Below, one piece after another: positions 51,687 through 61,567 of a stretch of 64,000 bases of DNA. This DNA comes from Candidatus Galacturonatibacter soehngenii (GTDB lineage: Bacteria; Bacillota; Clostridia; Lachnospirales; Lachnospiraceae), in assembly GCF_008830185.1 (NCBI RefSeq), contig NZ_WAGX01000003.1, forward strand, positions 62,001 through 126,000. The letters run 5' to 3'. The translations under genes and the position numbers were made by a program. A model generated the notes under the pieces. The model did not search any database and was not told the DNA's origin. It saw only the letters and a list, made by a program, of their open reading frames with translations. Each line of letters opens with the position of its first letter. Within the stretch, counting starts at the first letter, position 1.

Positions 51687-52787
51687 ATGAACACAAATAA
51701 AATCAATCGCTACATAAAGGAATATCTTTCAACGTATAAACGCTATCGTGAAGAAGAATGGTGCTATGAAGATGGCTGTGTATATATTGGTGTAAAAGCG
51801 TTATATGAAGTGACAAAAGAGGAGTACTATTTAGACTTTATTCGAAAGAATGTAGATCCATTTATTTCAGAAGATGGAAGTATAAAAGGATATGATTTTC
51901 AATCTTACAACCTCGATAATATAAATGCAGGTAAAGTTCTTTTCTTTTTGTATGACTGTACAAAGGAAGAAAAATATAAAAAAGCAATTGAAACAATTAT
52001 GAATCAAGTAAGAGAACATCCAAGAACAAAAGAAGGAAACTTCTGGCACAAAATGATATATCCAAATCAAGTTTGGCTTGACGGATTATATATGGCACAA
52101 CCTTTTTATATGGAATATGAAACAAGATTTCATAATCAGGAATATTATTCTGATATTATAAAGCAATTTAAAAATGTAAGAAAACTACTATTTAACGAAG
52201 AAAAGCAGCTTTATTATCATGCATATGATGAAAGTAGAACCAGAAAGTGGGCAGATAAAGTAACAGGCTGTTCTCCGAATTTTTGGTTACGTTCTATGGG
52301 TTGGTATCTTATGGCTTTAATTGATACATATGACAGTGCATCCGATCAAATCTATGAACATTACAGAGTCTTAAAGGATTTACTAAAAGAGGCCATTCAA
52401 GGTATTTTACAATACCAAGATGAAGAAAGTAAATTATTTTATCAATTGATTGATTTACCATTGCAAGAGGGAAACTATTTTGAAACATCTGGAAGTATCA
52501 TGATAGCCTATGCTTTGCTTAAGGGAAGTCGTCTAAAAGCCTTGCTTCCAGAAAAATATCAATATAGAGGACTAGAAATATTAGACTCCTTAATTGAAAA
52601 TAGAATCATAGAAAGAGATAATAAGCTTTATTTGACATGGAACTGTGCGGTGGCTGGTTTGGGGCCAAAAGATGAGAGGGACGGAAGCGTTGCATATTAT
52701 TTGTCTGAACCGATAACAGAGGATGATCAAAAGGCAGTTGGGTCACTTATGATGTTATATAGTGAATATCTGCGAATCAACAAATAA
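51687..52787 (+). CDS. GH105 unsaturated glucuronyl/rhamnogalacturonyl hydrolase
   Basis: The product is 366 residues, an (alpha/alpha)6-barrel protein of family GH105 (YteR/YesR type). FWHKMIYPNQVWLDGLYMAQ near 112-131 holds the catalytic Asp in the WLDG motif, and PNFWLRSMGWYLMAL is the substrate-site region. It removes the terminal unsaturated uronic acid from oligosaccharides released by pectate or rhamnogalacturonan lyases. There is no signal peptide, so it acts in the cytoplasm after uptake. AAAGGAG lies before the ATG. It is the first of a GH105-GH28-CE8-AraC operon. Confidence 0.92.
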   Translation: MNTNKINRYIKEYLSTYKRYREEEWCYEDGCVYIGVKALYEVTKEEYYLDFIRKNVDPFISEDGSIKGYDFQSYNLDNINAGKVLFFLYDCTKEEKYKKAIETIMNQVREHPRTKEGNFWHKMIYPNQVWLDGLYMAQPFYMEYETRFHNQEYYSDIIKQFKNVRKLLFNEEKQLYYHAYDESRTRKWADKVTGCSPNFWLRSMGWYLMALIDTYDSASDQIYEHYRVLKDLLKEAIQGILQYQDEESKLFYQLIDLPLQEGNYFETSGSIMIAYALLKGSRLKALLPEKYQYRGLEILDSLIENRIIERDNKLYLTWNCAVAGLGPKDERDGSVAYYLSEPITEDDQKAVGSLMMLYSEYLRINK

Positions 52788-52821
52788 AGGAGGAACGCAT
52801 ACAAGTTGTGCAGGTGGAATA

Positions 52822-54375
52822 ATGAAGACAAGTATCCTATGGATTAATTCTAGAAGTGTCGTTATAGAAAGAATCAAAGCTGGAAAATATAAGACAAAAA
52901 ATAAATATCAAATTTATCTCAATGGTGCCTTTCTAAATGAGAGCGACAAAGTAGTTCAGAGCATAAATCAATTAACACCAAATACGTTTTATTCTCTTGA
53001 AATAAAAGATGGTGAAAAAAATGAAAAAATAGACTTTCAAACAAAACAAGAGTATGTTACATTAGATATTACGGAATTTGGGGCAAAGGGAGATGGGATT
53101 CATGATGATACTTTATGTATTCAGACTGCCATTAACTGCTGTCCAAAGAATTCAAGAGTCTACATACCAAAGGGAATTTATAAGATTACCACCTTATTCT
53201 TAAAAAGTGACTTACAGATTGAGCTAGAAAAAGATGCTATCTTGTTGGCAGATTCAGATCAGTCAAAATATCCGATTTTACCAGGAACGATAGAATCATA
53301 TGATGAGAGGGAAGACTATAATTTAGGAAGCTGGGAAGGCAATCCATTACCAGCCTATGCTTCTATAATAACAGGTGTTAACGTTTCAAATGTAGTGATA
53401 TCTGGCGAAGGTACGTTAGATGGTGGAGCAAGTTTTGATAATTGGTGGAGTTATAAAAGGGAGAAAGGAATGCCGTTTCGACCTAGAATGTTGTTTCTAA
53501 ATCACTGTAATCAGATTGTCGTGCAAGGATTAACGATAAAAAATAGTCCTTCTTGGACTTTGCATCCTTATTTTTCTAATGATTTAAAGTTTATTGATTT
53601 AAAAATAGAAAATCCTGACCATTCACCAAATACCGATGGACTTGACCCAGAATCATGTAAAAATGTTGATATCATTGGAGTGTATTTTTCAGTAGGAGAT
53701 GATTGCATTGCAGTAAAGTCTGGTAAAATATATATGGGTTCAAAGTTTAAAATACCTTGTGAAAACATAACCATTCGAAACTGCTATATGGAAAAAGGAC
53801 ATGGTGCAGTTACAATCGGGAGTGAAATGGCAGGCGGTGTAAAGAATCTGCTTGTAAAAGACTGTCTGTTTTATGATACGGATAGAGGACTACGCATCAA
53901 AACCAGAAGGGGACGTGGCAAAGATGCTATATTGGATCAGATTATATTTGAAGATATTGACATGGAAGAAGTAAAGACACCATTTGTAATCAATAGCTTT
54001 TATTTTTGTGATCCAGATGGTCATACCGAATATGTAAGAACAAAAGAAGTGTTGCCAGTAGACGAAAGAACACCTGTAATTAAGTTCTTGGCATTTCGAA
54101 ATATTAAAGCATATCATTGTCATTTTGCCGCTTTATTTCTTTATGGGCTTCCAGAGAAAAAGATAGAGAAGGTGGAGTTAAGTAACATTGAGGTTACTTA
54201 TGCAAAACATGCCCAAGCAGGCTATCCAGCCATGATGGAGGAACTTAATCCAGTATCAAAGATGGGGCTTTATGCAAATAATATAAAAGAATTAATTTTA
54301 AAAGATGTTGTGATAACAGGAGCCTTACAAGAGCCCCTACAAATCATAAATGTGGATACATATAAAAAGGAGTAA
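52822..54375 (+). CDS. GH28 galacturonidase (cytoplasmic exo-acting type)
   Basis: The product is 517 residues: an N-terminal beta-sandwich domain (about 1-85), then a right-handed beta-helix. All GH28 motifs are present: NTDGLDPESC near 269, GDDCIAVKSG near 292, GHGAVTIGSE near 325 and RIKT near 358, so it is expected to be active on galacturonic acid polymers. The lack of a signal peptide suggests an exo-acting enzyme on imported oligosaccharides. ATG 52822 is preferred with AGGTGG just upstream; AAAGGAGG near 52790 lies too far away, and the GTG at 52762 precedes it. It is 2 bases from the next gene. Confidence 0.92.
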   Translation: MKTSILWINSRSVVIERIKAGKYKTKNKYQIYLNGAFLNESDKVVQSINQLTPNTFYSLEIKDGEKNEKIDFQTKQEYVTLDITEFGAKGDGIHDDTLCIQTAINCCPKNSRVYIPKGIYKITTLFLKSDLQIELEKDAILLADSDQSKYPILPGTIESYDEREDYNLGSWEGNPLPAYASIITGVNVSNVVISGEGTLDGGASFDNWWSYKREKGMPFRPRMLFLNHCNQIVVQGLTIKNSPSWTLHPYFSNDLKFIDLKIENPDHSPNTDGLDPESCKNVDIIGVYFSVGDDCIAVKSGKIYMGSKFKIPCENITIRNCYMEKGHGAVTIGSEMAGGVKNLLVKDCLFYDTDRGLRIKTRRGRGKDAILDQIIFEDIDMEEVKTPFVINSFYFCDPDGHTEYVRTKEVLPVDERTPVIKFLAFRNIKAYHCHFAALFLYGLPEKKIEKVELSNIEVTYAKHAQAGYPAMMEELNPVSKMGLYANNIKELILKDVVITGALQEPLQIINVDTYKKE

Positions 54376-54377
54376 AT

Positions 54378-55355
54378 ATGAAACAAGAAAACATTATAAT
54401 TTATGTTTCTAAAACAAGAAACGATAGTTGTCTAACCTTGACTGATGCAGTAAAAGAAGCATCAAAATATAAGGGGTTGCCAGTAACAATAAAACTAGAT
54501 AAGGGAGTCTATAAGGAAAAGGTGACCATCCAACAAGATCAGATTACACTTGAGGGTGAGGAAATAGAAGAAACAATTCTAACCTTTGATGATTATGCTC
54601 TTCAAATGATGGAGGATGGAGAAAAAAGAGGGACGTTTCGAACACCGACTTTGTTTATTGATGCCAATGACTTTACTGCAAGAAACCTTACGATTGAAAA
54701 TAGCGCAGGACCTGGAACTAAGGTAGGACAGGCACTTGCTTTGTATGTAGATGGAGATCGTATGTATTTTGAACACTGTAGATTTCTTGGAGGACAGGAT
54801 ACTTTGTTTACGGCTCCCCTACCAGAGAAAGCTTATGAAAAAAACGGTTTTAGAGGGCCAAAAGAATTTGCGCCTAGGACGCACGGCAGACACTATTATA
54901 AAAATTGCTATATATGTGGAGATGTAGATTTCATTTTTGGTGGAGCAACAGCTTATTTTGAAGAATGTGAAATCTTTTCCAATAATTTAGAGCAAGAGAT
55001 CAATGGATATGTAACAGCACCATCGACTGCTAAGGAAGAGATGGGATATGTATTTGAACGTTGTAATTTTACAAGTAATTGCAAGGAAAAAAGCGTTTAC
55101 TTGGGACGTCCATGGAGAGATTATGCAAAAGTTGCTATCTTAAACTCTAAAATAGGTGCTCATATCCATGAAGAGGGCTGGCATGACTGGGGGAAGGTGC
55201 ATGCAAGAGAAACTGTGGTTTTTGCAGAATATAACAATTACGGTGAAGGGGCCAATACAAGCAAAAGACCAACATGGGTAAAACAGTTAACAAATGAAGA
55301 AGCAATGAATTATAAAATCGAAAACGTACTTGGAGAATGGAAAAAATTTAGTTAG
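54378..55355 (+). CDS. Pectin methylesterase, CE8 family
   Basis: The product is 325 residues, a right-handed beta-helix. Family motifs are visible: QALALYVDGDR, FLGGQDTLF, the catalytic Asp region CGDVDFIFGGATAYFEECEI and YLGRPWRDYAKVA with the active-site Arg. It removes methyl groups from esterified galacturonate. There is no signal peptide, so it works on imported methylated oligomers. The start lies 2 bases after the GH28 stop, with AAAAGGAG. Confidence 0.93.
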   Translation: MKQENIIIYVSKTRNDSCLTLTDAVKEASKYKGLPVTIKLDKGVYKEKVTIQQDQITLEGEEIEETILTFDDYALQMMEDGEKRGTFRTPTLFIDANDFTARNLTIENSAGPGTKVGQALALYVDGDRMYFEHCRFLGGQDTLFTAPLPEKAYEKNGFRGPKEFAPRTHGRHYYKNCYICGDVDFIFGGATAYFEECEIFSNNLEQEINGYVTAPSTAKEEMGYVFERCNFTSNCKEKSVYLGRPWRDYAKVAILNSKIGAHIHEEGWHDWGKVHARETVVFAEYNNYGEGANTSKRPTWVKQLTNEEAMNYKIENVLGEWKKFS

Positions 55356-55360
55356 GAGTC

Positions 55361-57547
55361 ATGGTGGTGAAAAAAGCAAAACTGAATCACTTTAAAAGCA
55401 AATTGTTTATAAAGTTGTTTCTGTCATATTTAATTATTATTACGTTGTTTTTGGTTGCTTTCTCAAGTTTAATCATATATGATGCCGTAACCATGTTTCA
55501 AAGTAAAAAAAATCAAGAGTATCATCTTAAGATTGAGGCGTTGGCAAATTCCATGGATTTACAAATATTAAGTGCCAAGAATATCATTGCAAGCATAAAT
55601 AGCTCAGAGACAATTAAACAGATGTATACTAGCGTTGTAGTAGAAAAAAAGAGTATGGACCCCTATTTATTTTACAAAGGGCTAGGAGAGCTTTCTAATA
55701 TGAAAAAGCTAAGCAATAGTCTTGATATATTTAATATTATTGTTTTGTTTAATCGGTATAACAGAGCTTATACGGTTTCTTCTGCCATACTTTTGAAAGA
55801 AGAGTATCATGATGTACTAAAACAGGTTCCGTATTATGGTATTAATACCGCAAGTCATGTACTAGAAATGACTGATATGAATGAGATAATTTTTAACAAA
55901 GAAAGTATTGTGTATGGGGATAACTACCGATATTCTTCGAATGGAGCTGTAAATGGTACAATTTTGGTAATGTACAATAAAAAAAGTTTGGAAAATAAGC
56001 TTAAGAAGATTGTTGGAAATTATAACGGTATGTCGATTCGATATGAAAACAATGAAGTAATACGTTATGGTGATGCAAAAGGAATTCCATTTGTAGGATT
56101 TTCTGGTGTAGACAATAAATTAATATATGAATTGTATATCGATAAGGCAGATTTTAAGATTGGACTGGATTATTCTGTTTATATTGGTATAGGATTTGTT
56201 GTAATCACTAGTATCATATTTATTTTTTCTGCATACACCATGTCAAAGCGTTACTATTCTCCAATTGACAACATTGTTAGCATTATAAAGCCTACCGTCT
56301 TAGAGGGGAATGAGTTTGACCATATCATACAAGGAATACAAACCTTAATCGGAGAAAGAAATGGTTATCGAGAAAAAATGGTAACCATTTCACCGTATGC
56401 CAAACAAGGGATGCTGCATGGTATCCTAAATGGCAATATGGAGCAAGAGAGATTAAAGATACTAAGAGATAATAACTTCTTGGATTTAAAAAAGCCTTAT
56501 TTTGAACTTATTCTAGCAAATATTGATTATCAGGGAGAAAATAGTGTACGCGAAATCTACTTTGCAGATATTATTGATATTATTCAAAGCATATGTGCTA
56601 CAAAATCAACCGAGGAAACTCAAATTTTGTGCTATCTAAAGGACTCAAAGAATTTATTTTTAATTGTAAATAGCGAAGAAGAGGAACAATTGGAAGAAAC
56701 TGTATATACCTTGCACAAAGATATCATCAAAGAAGTGGATGATCCAGATTTTATGATTACTTTTGGCGTTAGTAAGATTCAAGATAACATGAATAGTCTA
56801 AAAGCAGCTTGTCAAGAAACAATTGATGCACTAGATAATATGCTCACTGGTGGTAGAAATGCAGTTTATTTTTATGAAAGTTCTTATACATCAGATAAAA
56901 AAGATTATTATTTTCCAAAAGATGCTACAAGACGTGTTGCAAAGGGATTTAAGGACAGAGATATTGACGATCTTAGAAAATTTTTGGATGAAATCTATAG
57001 GCAGAATATGGATAAATATGATGCAACACCTAGAACCATTCGTTTGCTAGTAGATGAACTTCATATTGCCACACTCAATGCATTAAAAACAAACAATGTA
57101 TTTAATACGACGCAGATTCAGATTGATAAAATAGAACATAATGTAACCTTGGATGAAATTTTTCATTATTATTCTGCCATTTATGAAGCAATTTGTATAC
57201 AATTAGAAGAATTTGTTACTCCGAATCAAGATATTGAAAAACTAAATCAAGATATCATTGATTATTTAGATCAGAATTTTAGAAGTGCTGATATATCACT
57301 TGCACAAATAGGAGCACTATTTGGTGTAAGTAATAAGTATATTTCGCTCATGTGCAAAAATTGTCTTGGTGTTACCTACCTTCAATATATACAAGAAAAA
57401 AGAATTGAATATGCCAGAGGTCTGCTTCAAACATCAGATATGTCGTTGGAGCAAATAGCTAGTATGAGTGGATATAGTAATATGTTAACCTTTCGTAGAA
57501 ACTTCAAATCCATTATGGGTATGAACCCAAGCGATTACCGAAAGTAG
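55361..57547 (+). CDS. Membrane-bound AraC-family regulator
   Basis: The product is 728 residues (or 726-727 with GTG starts at 55364 or 55367; TAGGAG at 55353-55358 favours 55367). One helix near 18-40 and a second near 278-300 enclose an extracellular sensor domain; a cytoplasmic linker is followed by an AraC-type double helix-turn-helix in residues about 630-727 (ISLAQIGALFGVSNKYISLM, then MSLEQIASMSGYSNMLTFRR). One-component regulators of this kind (YesN/YtdP-like) sense sugars and control polysaccharide loci. It is last in the pectin operon and directly upstream of the sugar importer genes. The 27-bp element at two promoters is its likely target. Confidence 0.9.
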   Translation: MVVKKAKLNHFKSKLFIKLFLSYLIIITLFLVAFSSLIIYDAVTMFQSKKNQEYHLKIEALANSMDLQILSAKNIIASINSSETIKQMYTSVVVEKKSMDPYLFYKGLGELSNMKKLSNSLDIFNIIVLFNRYNRAYTVSSAILLKEEYHDVLKQVPYYGINTASHVLEMTDMNEIIFNKESIVYGDNYRYSSNGAVNGTILVMYNKKSLENKLKKIVGNYNGMSIRYENNEVIRYGDAKGIPFVGFSGVDNKLIYELYIDKADFKIGLDYSVYIGIGFVVITSIIFIFSAYTMSKRYYSPIDNIVSIIKPTVLEGNEFDHIIQGIQTLIGERNGYREKMVTISPYAKQGMLHGILNGNMEQERLKILRDNNFLDLKKPYFELILANIDYQGENSVREIYFADIIDIIQSICATKSTEETQILCYLKDSKNLFLIVNSEEEEQLEETVYTLHKDIIKEVDDPDFMITFGVSKIQDNMNSLKAACQETIDALDNMLTGGRNAVYFYESSYTSDKKDYYFPKDATRRVAKGFKDRDIDDLRKFLDEIYRQNMDKYDATPRTIRLLVDELHIATLNALKTNNVFNTTQIQIDKIEHNVTLDEIFHYYSAIYEAICIQLEEFVTPNQDIEKLNQDIIDYLDQNFRSADISLAQIGALFGVSNKYISLMCKNCLGVTYLQYIQEKRIEYARGLLQTSDMSLEQIASMSGYSNMLTFRRNFKSIMGMNPSDYRK

Positions 57548-57552
57548 AAATA

Positions 57553-57617
57553 GGACAGGTGAAAATGGTTCAGAAAAATTTGAACCATAGCATCTGTCCA
57601 TTCATTTGTCCTTTTTT
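57553..57617 (+). terminator. Terminator after the AraC gene
   Basis: GGACAG (57553-57558) pairs with CTGTCC (57594-57599), and the inner ATGGTTCA pairs with TTGAACCAT. A T-run follows a little downstream (57611-57617). Confidence 0.7.
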
Positions 57618-57645
57618 AGTACTTTTTGCGTACAGATTGCCTATT

Positions 57646-57697
57646 ATGAACCATGAAAAAAATGAATCTTTTAGAAAAAATATACAAGTAGTACAAT
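57646..57697 (+). promoter_or_regulatory. Activator-type promoter of the sugar importer operon with 27-bp element
   Basis: The 27-bp element at 57646-57672 is identical to that at 51525-51551 in 25 of 27 positions. TACAAT at 57692-57697 is the -10 box, again 19 bases after the element, with no good -35 box. This shared geometry supports one activator for both operons. Confidence 0.7.
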
Positions 57698-57787
57698 GAA
57701 TTTACAAACAAGAACGGTTTTGTAGATAAAGTGCACAATCAAAAGTGAGTATCAATAAAAACCAAGACAAGGAGTGATAAAGAGAGA

Positions 57788-58747
57788 ATGATGAAAAAAA
57801 GTAATGTTATAAAAGTTACAAAAGAAGAAAAGCGGCAATTGTTTCAAAAGAATATAAAAAGAGATAAGTATTTAATACTCATGTTCTTGCCAGTTGCCAT
57901 CTATTATTTGATATTTTGTTATCTTCCTATGACTGGACTTATTATGTCGTTTCAAGAATTTAAGCCAGGAAATGGACTAGCTGGAATTTACACAGGAGAA
58001 TGGGTAGGGTTAAAGTGGTTTCAGCAGTTTTTTGAATCAGCATTTGCGTGGCAATTGATTCGAAATACATTTTTACTTTCCTTTTATTCGTTAATTTTTG
58101 GATTTCCGATTCCAATTATTTTTGCAGTCTGTATTACACAGATTAAAAATAAGCACGTACAAAGAAGTGCACAGCTTATTACATATCTTCCGTATTTTAT
58201 ATCTACGGTAGTAGTAGTTGGTATGATGACGAATTTTCTTTCACCATCAACAGGTATTATAAATCAGGTAATTGTAAAGCTAGGTGGTGAGCAAATCAAC
58301 TTTATGAATAGTCCAGACTGGTTTCGAAGATTATACGTTATATCAGGTTCCTGGCAAACCTTTGGCTTTAACTCTATTATATTTGTTGCTGCCATTATGG
58401 GAATATCACCAGATTTATATGAAGCAATGCGAGTTGATGGAGCGAATAAGAGGCAACAAGTATGGTTTCTCGTATTACCAATGATTAAGTCGACCATAAT
58501 TCTTTTGCTGATTATGTCTCTTGGTAATTTATTAAGCGTAGGATTTGAAAAAGTGTACTTAATGTATAATCCTTCTGTTTATGAGACTGCTGATGTTATT
58601 TCGACCTACGTATATCGACAGGGTATTGAAAATAAGAATTTCAGCTTTGCAACTGCAGTTGGCTTATTTAACTCTTTGGTTGGTTTTACGATTGTTAGTA
58701 TCTCTAACTGGTTTAGCCGCAAATTTAATGAAACATCTATTTGGTAA
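57788..58747 (+). CDS. Sugar ABC transporter permease, LplB type
   Basis: The product is 319 residues with six membrane helices. The EAA loop EAMRVDGANKRQQVWFLVLP is the ATPase contact site of MalF-type permeases. The family, LplB/YtcP-like, imports complex oligosaccharides, often pectin fragments. No ATPase gene is present in the window; such systems usually share a multi-use ATPase (MsmX-type) encoded elsewhere. A purine-rich stretch (AAAGAGAG) precedes ATG 57788. Confidence 0.9.
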   Translation: MMKKSNVIKVTKEEKRQLFQKNIKRDKYLILMFLPVAIYYLIFCYLPMTGLIMSFQEFKPGNGLAGIYTGEWVGLKWFQQFFESAFAWQLIRNTFLLSFYSLIFGFPIPIIFAVCITQIKNKHVQRSAQLITYLPYFISTVVVVGMMTNFLSPSTGIINQVIVKLGGEQINFMNSPDWFRRLYVISGSWQTFGFNSIIFVAAIMGISPDLYEAMRVDGANKRQQVWFLVLPMIKSTIILLLIMSLGNLLSVGFEKVYLMYNPSVYETADVISTYVYRQGIENKNFSFATAVGLFNSLVGFTIVSISNWFSRKFNETSIW

Positions 58748-58758
58748 AAGGAGAAGCC

Positions 58759-59682
58759 ATGAAAAGTCAAATAAAAAGCAAAAAAAGATTTTTGAATGAA
58801 TTTCGTAATGAAGTATTTGGTGACAAGATTTTTGATATCTGTGTTTGGATATTGATACTTCTTGCAGTTTGTGTGACCTTATATCCATTTTTATATGTAA
58901 TAAGTATTTCGATTAGTTCTGGTACAGCAGTATCAAAGGGTGAAGTGTTTTTATGGCCGATTGGCTTTGAACTTGATACTTATAAAATAGTAATGAAAAA
59001 CAAACAGCTTTGGACATCCTATGGAAATACATTTATTTACACAGTATTTGGTACTTTTATGAATGTAGTATTTACTTGTATTGCAGCTTATCCATTGTCA
59101 AGAAAGCAATTCTTTCTTAGAAAAAAATTGAACTTTTTTATTGCATTTACCATGTATTTTAGTGGTGGATTAATTCCAGGGTATATGGTTGTTACTGGAC
59201 TTGGTTTGTATAACAGTAGATTAGCCATGATTATTCCGTTTTTACTTAGTACTTATAATGTCATGATTTGTAGATCTGCGATGGAAGCAATACCAGAGGA
59301 TTTATTTGAGAACGCTTCTTTAGAAGGAGCCAATGATTTTCAAATTTTAGTTAAAATAGCAATCCCGCTGATTAAGCCAACCCTTGCGGTTTTGACTCTT
59401 TATTATGCGGTTGCAAGATATAATGATTTCTTTAATGCGATGCTCTATCTTGGTAAAACAGAGCTTCAACCACTACAGATGTACTTGCGAAAGACGCTAA
59501 TATTAGCCTCAACTGATATATTAAAATCAGCAGGTGCAACAGGTGCGGCAGCAGCAGCACAGTCGACCTTAAAAATTAGATATGTCTGCATTGTAATTGC
59601 TACATTGCCAATACTTGCAATATGTCCATTTTTGCAAAAATACTTGGTAAAAGGAACGATGCTTGGAGCAGTAAAAGAATAA
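58759..59682 (+). CDS. Sugar ABC transporter permease, YtcP/LplC type
   Basis: The product is 307 residues with six helices. The EAA loop lies in ENASLEGANDFQILVKIAIP. It partners the LplB-type permease 11 bases upstream. ATG at 58759 follows AAAGGAG; TTG at 58741 precedes that site. It forms the inner-membrane channel for pectin-derived oligosaccharide uptake. Confidence 0.9.
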   Translation: MKSQIKSKKRFLNEFRNEVFGDKIFDICVWILILLAVCVTLYPFLYVISISISSGTAVSKGEVFLWPIGFELDTYKIVMKNKQLWTSYGNTFIYTVFGTFMNVVFTCIAAYPLSRKQFFLRKKLNFFIAFTMYFSGGLIPGYMVVTGLGLYNSRLAMIIPFLLSTYNVMICRSAMEAIPEDLFENASLEGANDFQILVKIAIPLIKPTLAVLTLYYAVARYNDFFNAMLYLGKTELQPLQMYLRKTLILASTDILKSAGATGAAAAAQSTLKIRYVCIVIATLPILAICPFLQKYLVKGTMLGAVKE

Positions 59683-59795
59683 TTGCTGTGTAAAAGTATT
59701 AGAAAAACAAGTGAATTGGTTATAATTGGAAGGCTAAGAATTGAAATCTTATCACTCTGATTACTAATAAAAAAATGATTAAAGGAGGATTTTTT

Positions 59796-61406
59796 ATGAG
59801 AAAGGCAAAATTATTTATTGCTATGACACTTACACTTTCCATTGCATCTAGCGCTTTGATTGGATGTGGAAGTAAAGGGGCTGAAAGTACAAAAGGGGAG
59901 GTTGTAGAAGATACATATAACTATACTGGTTCTGCACCTATAACTGACCAAGAAGGTGCGACATTAAGCATACTTGCAAGCAACTCATGGTACTCTACAG
60001 TTGATTTGACAAGCGATGACGCCTCAATTATCAAAGAAGTAGAAAAAAGAGCAGGGGTAAATGTTGATTGGACTTTAATTGATCCAACCACTTATACAGA
60101 TGCAGTAAGTCCAATGTTAGCTTCAGGATCAGATTTAGCTGATATTGTATTTTTACCAGATTTAGATCCTAACTCATCTTACATTAAATCAGCATTATTT
60201 GAGCCATTGGATGAACACTTTGACTTGATGCCTAATTTTAAAGCATATTTGGATGCAAATCCAAACATCAAAGCATCCTTAACGGCAACTGACGGTCACA
60301 TATATTATGTACCAATTGTTGGACTAACTGATAATTATTTACCAGTTATTATGTACAATCAAAAATGGTTAGACCAATTAAATATGGAACAACCTAAGAA
60401 CCTAGACGAATTTGTAACCATGCTAAAAGCATTTCGTGACAATGACATGAATGGTGATGGTGATACAACAGACGAAATTCCAATGAGCGTTACCTCAAGT
60501 GAAACAGCAAAGAATTTACAAATGATGTTTGGACCAGCTTTTGGCTTGAATTTACAAGATGGATTTTATGTAGATGACAAAGGTACAGTACATTATTCAT
60601 ATGCAGAAAGTGAGAATTATAAAAATTACTTAAACTTTATTCATGGTCTTTATGAAGAAGGTTTGTTAGAGATGGAATATACTTCACTAACACGTGATCA
60701 AATTACAGAAAGATTTGCTCAAAACAAAACAGGTGTTACCTTTGATTACAGCTGGCAGATGTCACAGTTATACAGTCCACAGTTCCCAGAATATGATGGA
60801 ACAAATGGAATCGTTGTAGGTGGAGCGCCACTTTCAGGAGAATATGAAGGCTCTTATATTGGACTGAATGCAGTAAAAGGAATCTTTGGTGTAACAACAG
60901 ATAGTAAGAATCAAAGCCTTGCGTTAAAATTCCTTGATTATGCAATGAGCGAGGAATGTCAGGATTTATATGTATGGGGAATTGAAAACGAGTCATTTAC
61001 AGTAAATGCGGATAATACAAGATCCTTTACAGAAAAAGCATTATCAGATAACTTATGGTTACAGGCATTAGGAATTAACCCTCCATGCTTACCTTACCAC
61101 AACAGTGTAGAAGCAACCAATGTATTGTTACCAAGATGGCATGTTGATGTGGATAGCAATCTTGCTACCATGACATCTGCTCCTTGGCCACAGATTTATG
61201 CTACTCAGGAAGAATCTAGTGTGTTATCACAATACCTAGTAGATATTCAGACCTATGCAGATCAGATGGCAGTTGCATTTATTTCTGGAAATACGAGTAT
61301 GGATGATTTTGATAGCTATTTATCAACCTTGAAAACCATGCATGTAGATGATATCATTAAAATCAAACAAGAACAGTATGACAGATATGCAGCAGCTTTA
61401 AAATAA
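59796..61406 (+). CDS. Sugar ABC transporter substrate-binding lipoprotein, LplA type
   Basis: The product is 536 residues. The signal peptide ends in lipobox ALIGC followed by GSKG. The large size and motifs such as DVDSNLATM and EIPMSVTSSE match the LplA-like binding proteins (about 500-560 residues) for complex oligosaccharides. AAAGGAGG precedes ATG 59796. It is 113 bases after the permease; the gap holds no hairpin. It captures the substrate outside the cell for the two permeases. Confidence 0.9.
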   Translation: MRKAKLFIAMTLTLSIASSALIGCGSKGAESTKGEVVEDTYNYTGSAPITDQEGATLSILASNSWYSTVDLTSDDASIIKEVEKRAGVNVDWTLIDPTTYTDAVSPMLASGSDLADIVFLPDLDPNSSYIKSALFEPLDEHFDLMPNFKAYLDANPNIKASLTATDGHIYYVPIVGLTDNYLPVIMYNQKWLDQLNMEQPKNLDEFVTMLKAFRDNDMNGDGDTTDEIPMSVTSSETAKNLQMMFGPAFGLNLQDGFYVDDKGTVHYSYAESENYKNYLNFIHGLYEEGLLEMEYTSLTRDQITERFAQNKTGVTFDYSWQMSQLYSPQFPEYDGTNGIVVGGAPLSGEYEGSYIGLNAVKGIFGVTTDSKNQSLALKFLDYAMSEECQDLYVWGIENESFTVNADNTRSFTEKALSDNLWLQALGINPPCLPYHNSVEATNVLLPRWHVDVDSNLATMTSAPWPQIYATQEESSVLSQYLVDIQTYADQMAVAFISGNTSMDDFDSYLSTLKTMHVDDIIKIKQEQYDRYAAALK

Positions 61407-61459
61407 GATAGGATTTCATTCTTAATTATTTGTTTGCAAAACAGTTATAAATTAGAAGA

Positions 61460-61490
61460 TACAGGTTGCCGACTGAGTCGACAGCCTGTA
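61460..61490 (+). other. Hairpin between the binding protein and esterase genes
   Basis: TACAGG (61460-61465) and CCTGTA (61485-61490) close a stem that continues with CGAC / GTCG. There is no T-tract. It may end most transcripts or protect the upstream mRNA. Confidence 0.55.
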
Positions 61491-61567
61491 AACTTTATAC
61501 CATCAATGTAACAGATTCTTGTTACTGGTGAAATTGCAAGATTAATGGAAAGGGGAAATATAACAAG

